64,000 nt of DNA, taken from assembly GCA_037957365.1 (NCBI GenBank), contig JARHVA010008411.1:186001-250000 (forward strand). The letters run 5' to 3'. A program made the position numbers and the translations under genes. The number at the start of each line of letters is the position of its first letter. The first letter of the stretch is position 1. The DNA is from Torreya grandis (lineage: Eukaryota > Streptophyta > Pinopsida > Cupressales > Taxaceae). A model generated the notes under the pieces. It made no database searches, was not told the DNA's origin, and saw only the letters and a program-made list of their open reading frames with translations. Shown here piece after piece: positions 35,566 to 48,358 of this stretch.

Positions 35566-36600
35566 TTGGTGCTAGTCTTAGCATTATTGAAGTTAAATAA
35601 ACATCTACATTTAGTACCTATAAAATCCATTGAAGAATTTAATTTTTTGGTTGATGATCATTTATTATTTTCCATGCCAAAGGTGACCACTAGGTTTGTT
35701 GCTAAAGGTGTACCCTTCAAGTTTGTGGAATTACCTCCATATTCCACCAAAAGGTATATATTTATAAGTACTCATCCTTATAAAAGATATTTTATGTTTA
35801 AAGATTCTAAGTTTGTATTACATTTAATTCCCAACATCCATAGTGAACATTCAAAAATGGCTAGAAGAAAACCTTTTATACCTTTCACTAGGGCATCTCC
35901 CTTGCATCTTGCCCAATATGATCAAATTCCAGGAGTTACCCTCCAAAGTGTCCCATCTTTGAGTGGAGATGGTCCTATTAATGCCATTGAGCACATTCAA
36001 AATATAGAATTTTTTTTAATATCCAAAATTTCACCCAATAAAATGTAGCTATTAGGTTATTAGCCTTGTCTTTTGAAGGAAAACTTTTGGATTGGTATGG
36101 GACCCTACCTGTAAATTCTATTGGATCATGGGATGAATTGGGGACTCTATTGACTGATAAGTTTGGAGAAAAGAGTGATCACCTAACTATAAATAAGAAA
36201 TTGACCATAATAAAGAGGGAATCACATGAATTCATGAAGGATTTTACTACTAGGTTCTAAAAATATTGGGACATAATCCCAATTCTTGTGAGGCCAACCA
36301 TAAACTATGCATTTGTATACTACTTGAAAGCATTGAATAGTGACATTGCCATGATGATTTAATCTATAGGTGGAAAAAAACTTAATGACACTTATGAAAT
36401 ATCCATAAATTCTATGAATTGTCTTATTTAAGTTAGAAACATAGCTCCTAGACCTCTAATGCCGCTATTCCCTGATTTGCATTCTCCTAGTCAAAGTGCA
36501 TTTCAGACTTTAACTCCTTTGCCTAGTCAAGAAAATTCTACCATTCCCCCATACCAATTAAATACATGAAGTTAAAATAATAATTTTAAGTGTTACAAAT
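35566..36600 (+). pseudogene. gag: Family C gag
   Basis: An open piece of 160 residues (35566-36048) is followed, after a frameshift and stop near 36046, by a 64-residue piece (36066-36260). The second contains LLDWYGTLPVNSIGSWDELG and LLTDKFGEKSD, the W-x-x-L...F signature of the retrotransposon gag core, and the reading ends with KDFTTRF before a TAA. Downstream to about 36570 are Pro/Ser-rich pieces such as PLPSQENSTIPPYQ. A start upstream of 35566 is possible. Confidence 0.78.
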
Positions 36601-37429
36601 GAGTTAGTCACCCTCAAAATACAAGCTCAAGTTTATAGACCATATCAATCCTACAATTAGTTTTGACAAGTAAACATACCTCCTTTTCAGGGCAATAATT
36701 AGGGACAAGGCCAAATTACCCATGCCAAGCCTTATAAAATATATAATACTAGATCTCATTCATCATCAAAATCCCTTATCCCCACTCATAATTTTTTTTC
36801 TAAGAATATTCCAACTACCCATCTTTTGAACATGGTTAAGAATAAATTGCTTATGTAAATGAAATGCACAATCAAGGTATGGTAATGCAAGGCAGTTAAT
36901 CTTTCCAAGCTCTAAAAATTTTAGGATCCATGCAAGGTGAGGTGAAAAATGGAAAAAATTATACTAATCCTACCCACATAAATCATTTGGAGGGTGATTT
37001 TTGTGACATTAATTACTTGAGAAATATAAACAATTAGAATACTAGTGTTGCCTCTAATACTAGGTCTAAAAGGAGGGCTATCGATGAAGCTCAAGGAGAT
37101 AATAAAGGAACTATTATGAATCCTACATAATCTCCTATGGTAATTGGGTCTAAAAAATCTCCTATATTCCAATAAAATTAGAGGATTCCAAATTTTAAGC
37201 TAGCTGCTACAACTCTACCTACACATGCTACATCACAAAGTGCCAATGTTCATAAAGAGAACCCTAAGGTGAGTAATCCTTCCATCAATGTGGTGAAAAA
37301 AAATGAAGAATATTCATATTAATATTTAATTTTGAGATTATATAGAATTATCAGGGTATAAATATATATTTCAAAAAGAATTACATGGATTGGGCAAATA
37401 TGCTAGCCCATGTAGAAATGATAATGTGG
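36601..37429 (+). pseudogene. Family C gag-protease linker, decayed
   Basis: Short readable pieces without firm motifs. KCYK near 36590 could be the start of a broken zinc knuckle. The minus-strand open frame at 36921-37172 has no family features and is taken as chance. Confidence 0.4.
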
Positions 37430-37910
37430 TTTTGGTCAATGAAACTCAATCCATAGATGGTCAAGTAAATATGAGAATACTCCTCGTTTTTAACTATATA
37501 TAATTATTAGTGATTTATTGGTTCATAATTTCATCATATATAGTGGAGTGAGCACATCAATTATGCCCAAATGTATAACAGATATGCTAGGGCTCAAGTA
37601 TGAGCCAATGACTAAAAGAGTTTTACAATTGGATGGATCACTATCCAAGACCTTGGGGATAGTGAAAGGTTTGAATTTTAACCTTCATGATTTCCCTAAT
37701 TTTTAAATTCCCCATGATGTGGTAGTAGCATATTTACCTCCCAATTTTCCTCATTGCTTGTCAAGGGACTTTACATCCAAGATAAGTGGATATTTGGCAG
37801 CCAATTGGTCCTACATGGTATTTAGGATAAAATATGGAACTAAGGTGAATATCGAGTTAGAAAATATCCATAAAAATCACTTGGAACCATATTCACCTAA
37901 GGTTTAAAAT
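37430..37910 (+). pseudogene. Family C aspartic protease
   Basis: Two open pieces (37518-37706, 37719-37907) are separated by one TAA. The active-site block reads IIYSGVSTSIMP near 37534-37569: the layout is that of retropepsin (D-S-G-A-S), but the catalytic Asp is Tyr and Ala is Val. Then come KCITDMLGLKYEP and QLDGSLSKTLGIVKGL (flap region). The following DVVVAYLPPNFPHCLSRDF and MVFRIKYGTKVNIELE form a conserved linker typical of this lineage before the RNase H. Confidence 0.78.
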
Positions 37911-38129
37911 TTTAACTATGCCATTATTGATGAAGAGGAGCTTCACAATGACCAATCCTCATAATCTTCCCTCGAGGGGGTTTCTGATTTATTCTTAGAT
38001 GAGTGGGGATATGATAACTATGGGCATGATCCTTACAAGTTTATTGAATAATAAATTATTAGAGTCTATTATATTCATTATAAAGGCTATTTCATGCCTA
38101 ATTTGATGAATCCAAGTGAGGATGTGAAT

Positions 38130-38530
38130 GGCTTATGGTAGCTTTTCTTTGATGGGTCTAGAAGTAAGATGGGGGTAGGTGGTGGAGCTATGCAAGTTTC
38201 ACCTTCAAAGGAAAGGTATTTTTTAGCCTTAAAATTTAAATTATAATGTGCTTGTAATGTGTTAGAGTATGAGGCCCTTATTGATGGCCTTGAATGGGCA
38301 AGGAAAATAGGTGTTAATGAATTACAAGCGTTTGGTGATAGTGAGCTTGTTGTGAATCAAGTTAGAGGGTAGAATTTGACCAAGAATTCCTTACTCAATT
38401 CCTATAAGTAAAAATTTTAGGACCATATAAAATATTTCATAAATTTTAACATCATATCTATTCTAAGGGAAGAAAATAAGCATGCCAATAGGTTTGCATC
38501 TATTGCCATTCAATTTGGTGTTCTAAAGGG
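38130..38530 (+). pseudogene. Family C extra RNase H, upstream of RT
   Basis: This is the clearest of the three upstream RNase H domains and is almost all in one frame. LFFDGSRSKMGVGGGAMQVS near 38141-38200 carries the first Asp and the glycine-rich strand. NVLEYEALIDGLEWARKIG near 38257-38313 carries the catalytic Glu. LQAFGDSELVVNQVRG near 38322-38370 carries the second Asp. REENKHANRFASIAI near 38466-38510 is the C-terminal helix, with Asn where the last Asp is usual. These are features of the cellular/archaeal-like RNase H family found as an additional domain in plant Tat-type elements. Its position between protease and RT is the same as in A. Confidence 0.87.
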
Positions 38531-39029
38531 TATAAAGGAAGACAAAAACCAACCCCATCTAAAGGTGATTGTGAGACCATCCATACCAAATAATGTCACA
38601 AATTTTTAGGCCTTTTAAAGTGACAAAAAAATTTCACTTTTTATACAAGAATAGACTGAGTTTTCTTCCAAGAATTAGTCTTAACTATAATAACAATATG
38701 GAGGGCAGATTGTCCAATTGAAGTCCAACAAGCTTCCTAAAGGCTTAATGACTCTTGAGAGAATTTTAAATGAGGATGAATAGATAAAGAAGTAAAATTT
38801 AGGTATTTCCACTAATAAATATAACTATGAAATGGTATAAATCTTTAAATATAAGTTACTTGCACTTGGAAAGGTATGGACTAGTCAAGAGAGGCATGAT
38901 TTCATTGAACTATGCAAAGAGTTTAGTGATAGTTTTACATGGGAGTATAGTTACTTGAAGGGTTTTGATCCAAGATTGGATGAAAAAACCATAGAGATAT
39001 ATTAAAATTCCAAAACCATCAAGAAAATA
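38531..39029 (+). pseudogene. Family C linker between RNase H and RT
   Basis: Decayed coding sequence without recognised motifs; pieces include QEWTEF-like and KFSDSFTWEYSYL-like readings near 38920-38960. This linker to RT is not assignable to a domain. Confidence 0.4.
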
Positions 39030-39815
39030 CAAAGGCCAATCAATCCTAAGATTAAACCACTCATGAAGAAAGAGCTCACTAAGTTGATTGAGTCTAGAAT
39101 CATTTTTCCTATCAAACATTATTCTTGGTTGGCTAGCTTAGTCCCTATTATAAATAATAATGGGGATATCAGGTCATGTGTGTAATATAGGGAATTTAAT
39201 ATATTTTATTTTAGAGATCATTATCCCTTCCCTTCTATGGAGAAATGTTTTCAAGTGGTGGTAGGAAGTGAGAGGTTTTCTCTCCTAGATGGTTATTCTG
39301 GGTACAATCAAATTTTGGTGAAAGAAAGTGACCAATACAAGATAGAATTTACCACTAAATGGGGAAAGTATGTATATAGGAAGATTACATTTGGATTATC
39401 AAATTTTGGATCTAATTTTCAATGTGAAGTGGATATGGCTTTCCAAAGACTAATCAATGACATTGTATTGGTATATCATGATGATGTGATAGTTTTCTCG
39501 AAGAAAAATATCATTTGAATCACATAAGATATATTTTTAAGAGGTGTAGAGAGTTTGGGATCTCTCTAAACCCAAATAAGTGTGTGTTTTATATTCATGA
39601 AGGAAAACTCTTAGGCCACATTAATTCCAGGAAAGGTCTGGCCATTGATTCAAAAAGGGTAAGTCTTATCTTGGCATTGTCTTTACCTAAACATAAGAAG
39701 GGTATACAAAGATTCTTTGGTAAGATAAATTTAATTAGGAGGTTTATATCTTATTTTTATAACTTGGTCAATCCCTTTACCTCCTTGCTCATGAAATATG
39801 ATATATTCACTTAGA
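39030..39815 (+). pseudogene. Family C reverse transcriptase
   Basis: RT copies element RNA into cDNA. In order: KIKPLMKKELTKLIESRIIF near 39049, SWLASLVPIINNNGD near 39123, DHYPFPSMEKCFQVV near 39220, FSLLDGYSGYNQI near 39278-39316 (first catalytic Asp), FTTKWGKYVYRKITFGLSN near 39350-39405, and LVYHDDVIVFSKKN near 39470-39510 (an intact YxDD box). A stop and frameshift at about 39516 lead into the thumb in another frame (NPNKCVFYIHEGKLLGHI, near 39570-39620). Catalytic residues survive, but the frame does not. Confidence 0.92.
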
Positions 39816-40300
39816 CAATATGGAGGAAAGAAAGTTTTGAGGAGATAAAGTAAACCATTGCCCAAGCTCCTACTCTTGCAAGTCCAAACTTCTCCAAGGA
39901 CTTCACTTTTTATACTTTTTGGAATGAAGAGGTAATATCTACCATGATTAATCAAGATAATGATGAAAATTTTGAACAACCTATTACCTTCTTTAGTTAA
40001 GGTTTAAAAGGTGATGAGGTAAGACACATATATGTTTAGAAACAAGTGCCTTCATTTATAAGGAGTTTGAATAAGTTTAGGCATATGTTGTCTAACAATA
40101 ATATTCAAATTTTTATGCCTCGTCCTAGCATTAAATACTTTATATTGAGTAGATATTTGAGTGAGAAAAGGGTAGGTTGGATCACCAAAGTGATGGAGTA
40201 TGATGTGGAGATCAAAACAACCAAGCCAGTGAAGGGAAAAGGACTGTGTGAGCAGCTTGTTTGTTATCCATTCCTTATGTACTTAAAATAATTGAGTTCC
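39816..40300 (+). pseudogene. Family C conventional RNase H
   Basis: Directly after the RT thumb, this is the standard Ty3/gypsy RNase H. Readable parts are ASPNFSKDFTFYTFWNEE near 39878-39930, EQPITFFS near 39977, SFIRSLNKFRHMLSNNN near 40052-40100, and KRVGWITKVMEYDVEIKTTK near 40169-40230, then GKGLCEQLV. The first catalytic Asp of the family falls in the FWNEE stretch and is not conserved. Together with 38130-38530 this gives the element two RNase H domains, one on each side of RT. Confidence 0.8.
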
Positions 40301-41505
40301 CACAAGGTCTTGATAGGGCCAAAATAAGGTAGTTTAGGTTGCAATCCATTCCTTATGTACTTATTGATGGAGTGTTATTTAGAAAGGACTTTTTAGGTGT
40401 GTTGTTGAGATGTATTAATTTGAATTAGATTAACAAAGGGTTGCACAAGTTCCATGATGGGATTGCTAGTGGTCACTTTTCTCCAAGAACTATAGGTTCT
40501 AAGATTATGAGAGTTTGTTACTTCTAGCCTATCTTGTTTAAGGACACTCACACTTGGGTAAATAAATGTCAAAAGTGTGCTCTTTTTTATGGAAAACAAA
40601 AGCTAGCTACCTTGCCTCTTTACCCAATCTTAGTTGAACAACCCTTTATAAAATGGGGTTTATATTTCATAGGCCTAATCAATCCTCCTTCTAGTGTTGG
40701 TCACAAGTGGGTGTTGATAGCCACTGATTATTTTACAAGATGGGTGGAGGTCATAGCTCTTAAGGAGGCTAATGAAATTTTAGTCTTGGAATTCTATGAA
40801 AGTATAGGAACAAGGTTTAGATCTCCTTCAATAATCATTTTAGATAATGCATTAGCCTTTCTAGGAATATGAATAAGTAAATGGGCTTTGAAGCATGGCA
40901 TCTATATTAGTACCTCCTCTAACTACTATCCTTAGGGAAATAGACTAGATAATTCCAAAAACAAGAATTTGATTAGTATCATAAAGAGGACTATAGAGGA
41001 TAATCAAAGGACATAGCACACAAAGTCAAAAATAGATCTTTGGGATGATAAGATCACCCAAAAGAGAGAAATTGGGAACTCACCATACATAATTATGTAT
41101 GGAAGGGAAGCTAGGCTTCCTATGTCACTCAATTTACCAGATTTAGACCTCACCTATAAGCTAAAATTTATGGAGAATGAGAGCATAGAAGCCAAGTTAT
41201 GTGAGTTGATGGAGCTTGAAGAGACAAGAAATCAATCTATTCACTCCATGACTACTCACCAATAACAAACAAAGAATTATTTTGACAAGAAATACATGTC
41301 AAGGAGTTTCAAGGAAGGAGACAATATCCTAGAATTAGATGAAGATAGAGCCAAATGTAAAAGACATATAAATTTTGATTCTTTATGGAGTGGCCCATAT
41401 CTTGTCACATAGTAAAAAAAACACAATGCTTTCTAACTCTTAGAGTTGGATGGAGAGGAGCTACATATCCCAGTCAATGGGATATATCTAAAACATTGTT
41501 ATTGA
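40301..41505 (+). pseudogene. Family C integrase
   Basis: The zinc-binding domain has HKFHDGIASGHFSPRT (about 40445-40490) and KCQKCALFYGKQK near 40567-40605. The core reads FIGLINPPSSVGHKWVLIAT then DYFTRWVEVIALKEAN (about 40672-40773, first Asp) and IIILDNALAFLGI near 40830-40870 (second Asp, with L-D-N-A for the usual S-D-N-G). The third acidic residue is unclear (GNRLDNSKNKN). Later parts are NSPYIIMYGREARLPMSL, ELMELEETRNQ and the C-terminal LWSGPYLVT near 41382, a GPY/F module. No chromodomain is visible. Confidence 0.9.
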
Positions 41506-41769
41506 TGTCATCCTTTTCCTTTGTAGATAGTTTCCTATTTTTCCTATGTTCCCTAAGTACTTATGCACATGTGTGAGTTTGTATTTGTCTTTTTTTATGA
41601 TATCTTTGCTTGGTCTTCCTATTATTATGTGGTGTGTTTTCTTGTGTTTTTTTTGGCATAATCCTTGTTAGTCATCTTAAAGAATCCATTAACTCCATTG
41701 GCCATGAGTTAGATAAGGATACTAGTCTAGATAGTATAGGAGGCATACTATGCCTATGTGTCACTAATT
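41506..41769 (+). other. Family C 3' untranslated end, right copy
   Basis: Holds the block CCCTAAGTACTTATGCACAT (41551-41570), 193 bp before the LTR, and the terminal block ending ATGTGTCACTAATT. No polypurine tract is seen. Confidence 0.7.
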
Positions 41770-43668
41770 TATTGACCAAATTTTGGCCCTTCAGGCCAAA
41801 ATTGGGTACCCATATTTACAAAAAATCATCTAAATCTATATCTTTGGCTAGCTCTAGTACTTAGCTTTTCTTCAAAAGAAGGTTTCTTTGACAAATCCCA
41901 CCACAAATATACATGTCTATTCCTTTCAAAAAGTTCATTTTTGGTCTTTGCTAAGCCTTTGCCAAATTCTTTCAATTTTTTGTTCTAAGCCTATTCTAAA
42001 TTCTTTCAAATGTTTTATTTGAATCTTTTTACTTAAGTGTATTTATTTTAGAATTTTCATTAGACCAAGTAACTAATTGTTTTAGATAATTTGTCTGAGA
42101 CAAATATCCCAAAGATAAATTTCTAAATTATTTTGAAAAAATTATTTTCACATTTTTTTAAGGTACTTTAAAAAAAATTTGAAAGATTTATTTCAAACCA
42201 AAAAGGACACTTTCAACTTTTTTGAAGGGTATGTTTCATTTTTTTGAAGGGTATCTTTTGTTGGGAAAATTGTCCATGCAACTTTTCTAAAGGACACTTG
42301 TAACTTTTTGGAAGGGCATTCTACTTTTTTTTAGAATCATTTCCAAAGGCCAAATGGTACTTTTAAAAAAAAATTAATGGCATTTCAACTTCCCCAAAGG
42401 GATATTTTCAAAACGGTTGAAAGATTATTTCCATGGGAAGGTGGACCATTTCAAAAAATCTAAAGGGTGTTTTTTCCTTTTAGAAAGTCATTACTAAAAA
42501 TTGAAGGACACTTGAAAATTTTTTGAAGGGGTATTTCAAATTGCCAAAGGTTCATTTGAAGCAAGTTAGAAGGGTCATTCCAAAATCTAATGGTCCACTT
42601 AAAGAAACCTGAAGGAAAATTTTGAATGGCCAAATAGAAATTCCAAAGGAATGAATTCTTTCAGAAAAAATTGTCTATAAAAAATGTTGAGATAAATTTT
42701 TGGAAGAAAATGCCTAAAGGAGTGATGGCCCATAACAAGTTAATTTCAAACAATGGGAAATAGCTACTAGCATCAAAAGGCTCAAGTGGAATCAAAAGGT
42801 AAAAACTAAAAAACAAATGGCAAAATGTAACTAATTCTTTTCATTTAGTTGTAACTCATTGTAACTGATCCATTTGGTGACATGGCATACCTCACCCAAT
42901 TCTCTCCCATGAAAGTGTAACTAATTATTTTAAGATGACACATGTCTAATTAACCCTTGGACTTCCTCTGATTGCTCTACCTCTCAAGGCTATATATATG
43001 CATTATCTTAGCTCATTTCACATCCTCCATTAGTTATTGGGAAAAATCTAGCCATATTTGTACTCAAAAAACTCTTGAAGAAATATAGAAGTGTTTTTAC
43101 CACTCACATATTGTAACATTGAGTAATTACTTGGATCTTGTTGGTCTAGTCTAGTGAAATATTGCCTTTTTCTAGATTGTACTCTTGAAGGTCTACTAAT
43201 TTACAGAAAGCAGATTGTTTTAGGTCTTTCTAGTATTATTTATTCAATGTTAAGATATCTTAAAAGTGATTCATGACTGTATCTTTCTCTACATCATTCA
43301 TTTCCTTCTTAAGAATCATATACATTCTTGAATCTAGCATATGAAACATTGATGTAATAATAAATCTTGAGTTGTGAGTCCTATGTGAAACATACCTTAT
43401 TTTATATTTAAGTAGTGGTTGCAGTCAATTGGGTGGATAGTATACATTGGTGCATCACCATTTTGTTCTTAGTTATTTTACTTTACCATTTTCATACACA
43501 ATTGATATATTAGAGAGATATTTAAAGGTGCATCAAGGGGAACTAGCTCCTAGTCTAAAGATTCATCTCCTCAAAATTGTCACCCAAAACAAGAGAGATG
43601 CTTCAATTTTTTTTCTTGGATGAAGAGAGTTGAACATCTCCTCAATGGTGCAAATCCAAGCATCAACA
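41770..43668 (+). mobile_element. Family C LTR, right
   Basis: 1899 bp, sister of 33571-35515. The start is TATTGACC (G to A in the terminal TG) and the end is AAGCATCAACA. A stem AATTTTGGCC-5 nt-GGCCAAAATT lies at 41779-41803. Confidence 0.87.
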
Positions 43669-43844
43669 ATGATCTCAATATCCCAAATCTAGTGATTGAC
43701 CACTACCTATGTATATAATACTCCAAGGAAGGAAATCATGCCATACAATGTTTTACCACATAATGTGATTATAAAATCGTAATCCTTCAAAATATGAATA
43801 TACCTATTGATTGGATTTTTAGTTTAAAATTGGTTTGGATTTCC
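43669..43844. other. Junction between C and D, unassigned
   Basis: About 175 bp with no convincing match in the window. Homology to the D LTR starts after it. Confidence 0.4.
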
Positions 43845-45521
<1,677 letters not shown>

Positions 45522-48358
45522 TTTTTTTGTCACACTTAGTGAGACTCTTAGTCTAAGAGGTTAAAATATTTTTGGTGTTTTCTTTCAATGTTAAGCTTTT
45601 GGAGGCATCTATCCAAGCATCAATGATAACTCAAAAGTTATATCAGCTGGCCAAGTAACCAAGGTTTTCCTTTGAATATTTTTGGTAATATTTTTCATTT
45701 TTTTATTGCTTCCCAATTAAGTTTCATGGATAATTTTGGTGTTGAGTATTATTTTACACAAGTTGGTGAGACATCTCAAACTTATGTCTTTCTATATCAT
45801 CCTAGCTATGATCGTTAGCAATCTCAATATGATTATTATCATCTTTAATATGACCATTATCAACTTTGGAATGAAGTGTAGCAGCCCTATAATAATCCTT
45901 ATTAATACCTTTCCCCTATTAGTTATCTTAGCCACGTCTCAAGTCAATCTATTTCCACTTCAAGAAAACTCTCTTGGGCTACGAGAGGTACATGATAGAT
46001 CTCAACACACAAAGGGAACATGGTCTAGAATTTACTAATAATTTAATTCATAATGTTAGAGATGTATTAGATATATTCAAAAAATATTAGACACCTATTG
46101 AGAGAGCCAATTGGCAAAGGATCACAAGTGAGATGTTAGATGTGAGTGGCCTAGTTTCATCCTTAGAAGATAGGATAAAAATTATTGAGAAGAAGCATTA
46201 CCAAACCTATCACCATTCATATCCACTTCACCAATATTTATATTATTCCTACATTATTCCCACTCATGAACCCAATCAATCTTATCAAGGTCATCCTTTT
46301 CCCAATTAGTTGGAAGAGAGAGTTGAAAAGAGAAAACTAGTATTTGAATAAAATCTTGATAGGTATATTGAGTTGGCTAATATGCATATGTATTAGTCCA
46401 TGTAATAAAAAAATGATTGGAATATAAGAACTCATTTCCCTCTCTAATTACATCCCAACCTCAAGAAGTGACCTCTAGATATGAGATTCCAACTTGGAAA
46501 TAAGGTGGAGAATCCAAGCCTAAGGAGATCCTAGGTTTCTTGAACACTTCATCCACTTCTAAAAGTGAATCAATACCTCAAGAAGAGACCCCTAATCCAA
46601 ACATCCTAATATATAATAAAATATTTGAGTCATGGGGAAAGATATAGGATAAAATCCTTGATAAGTAGTGTGAAGTTGAGAAATAGCTTGATCCTATGCA
46701 AGTCCCTCCCACCCTTCCACAAGAACCTTCTTGCATTTTATGTCAACCCTAATTTACTCCTCATCCTCATTAATATGCCTATGAAATTCAATAAATAATT
46801 TTCCAAGATAACTTAGCCAAGAAAATTGAAGAGATAGAGTTAAGGATGAAATTATTGAGTCAAGGTGTGATGGAAGGTTTAGACCCAAAAGAAGATCCTA
46901 TGCCTAAACACACCCCCATATAACCTCACTAAAGAGAGTGATAAAGATAAATCAGATGTAAATGAATTGATTTTAAAATGGAAGGAATAAAACCAATCCA
47001 TTTTAGCCTAAGGTCTACCTCTCCTTCATCAAGAGCTTCGAAAAGAATCCCCTATTTTCACTCTTAATCTAATTTTAAGTTCTATGTACCACCTCCAATA
47101 ACTAGTTCATCTTATCCTCACCCTACCACCCTTTGCCTTGATGTTCTTATGGTATGGGAAACTAAATAGGAGTAGTTGGTTCAAAAAAACTTAGAACTCT
47201 TTCTTGAATAAAGTCTAGCTCCTTGGCAGCCTCATTGGACTAAGTCACGATTACAAGATGCTTATTCTTGGCATCCCAAGAAGGAGAAGGAAATTGAGGA
47301 TCTTATATTCCTTTGGAGCCAAAATCATGTTATGTAATTTTGTATAAAACTTTATATCCCTCAATAGGTCTATAATTCTAAAGAATATATCATCTCTTGT
47401 GTGGAAAATTTTGATTGGATTGATATGGAAGAATGTTTTCATTTTGCCAAAGATGAAGAAATAGTCATTGGTTCTTCCATCACTATTCAAGATATAATGG
47501 ATGGGAAAGAAAAATTTCCTAATAATCCTTGGGATGACTTGTTTTTAATCATTGGAGTAGTTTATACTCACCTTCAAGGAGGCATGATCTAATCAAAGAT
47601 AGAGAAGGAAGCCTTGGCACTCAAGTGAGTATACAAAGAAAAACTAACCTTTAAAACCTATCCTTTCAAGAGGAATATGAATTCCATGATGATATTTTTG
47701 AAATAATTAATATGGGATATTATCCTCTCATTTAGTTGGGAGAAATACATCAGCTCTTGAAAGATGGAACAAGCTTCTATTGGCCTCAATCTTATAAGGA
47801 ACAAGAAACTACCTCTCTTGAAGCCATGTCTATTAAAGAGATACAATTTGATGATGATATGAAGAGTAGGAAAAAATATGAGATATGTGTACAAATTTAA
47901 AGGAATATATATACATTGGAGACCTATTTAAGGATGATCTACTTGAGATAATATCAAGTGAAGTGCCAAGGAATAGGTCTGATCTACAAAGCATCCAATC
48001 TAAGGAGAAACATGCTTGGAAATATGATTCATCTCATGAATAAGAAGATTCAAGGAATTTCCATTTTGATCCTAGAAAGGAGGTATGTTTATTTTCTATT
48101 TTTTCACAATAGTTTGTTTTCTAATTCCCCTAAGTGCCTTGAGCACATGTGTGTGTCTTTTTAATTTGTTTACTTTATTTTGTGTGTGCCCTTTTCTTTG
48201 TGTGGTTGAGGTAGTCAATTGGTATTTTCTTGATTAAATATTATTTCTAAGGTATTCTTTTTATCTCAAAATTTATATGAATCCCTAATCCCAATGGACT
48301 GATAAGACTACTGGTCTAGTTAGTATAGCAAGAATACTATCCCTATGAGTCACCAATT
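45522..48358 (+). pseudogene. Element D interior, ORF without recognisable pol
   Basis: 2.8 kb between the LTRs. The plus strand reads as a decayed protein: a Tyr-rich N-terminal part from ATG 45724 (YYFTQVGETSQTYVFLYHPS), then acidic and Lys-rich pieces (EMLDVSGLVSSLEDRIKIIE near 46130, KESDKDKSDVNELILKWKE near 46935), and an open piece MENFDWIDMEECFHFAKDEE at 47401-47592. No RT, RNase H, protease or integrase motif appears. The 3' end shares the CCCTAAGTGC...GCACATGTG block (48128-48151) and the last 35 bp with C and E. D is therefore probably a non-autonomous relative of C; the function of its protein is unknown. Confidence 0.6.

Larger units (their letters stand above)
33571..43668 (+). 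mobile_element. Family C Ty3/gypsy element, full-length but decayed
   Basis: Similar LTRs (33571-35515 and 41770-43668) flank gag, protease, extra RNase H, RT, RNase H and integrase on the plus strand. LTR ends are TGTTGA...TCAACA on the left and TATTGA...TCAACA on the right. The flanks (CAATT; ATGAT) do not match. The left LTR is preceded by the 3' end of another family C copy, so this is an internal-LTR-internal-LTR array rather than a simple insertion. LTR copies look about 83% alike over the first 150 bp, so it is old. Confidence 0.88.

Noticed and set aside
36921..37172. 83-residue minus-strand ORF
   Set aside because: Opposite to the gag-pol direction of family C, with no motif; treated as chance.
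33566..43673. Target-site duplication around element C
   Set aside because: Flanks CAATT and ATGAT differ, and the left flank is internal element sequence, so none is expected.
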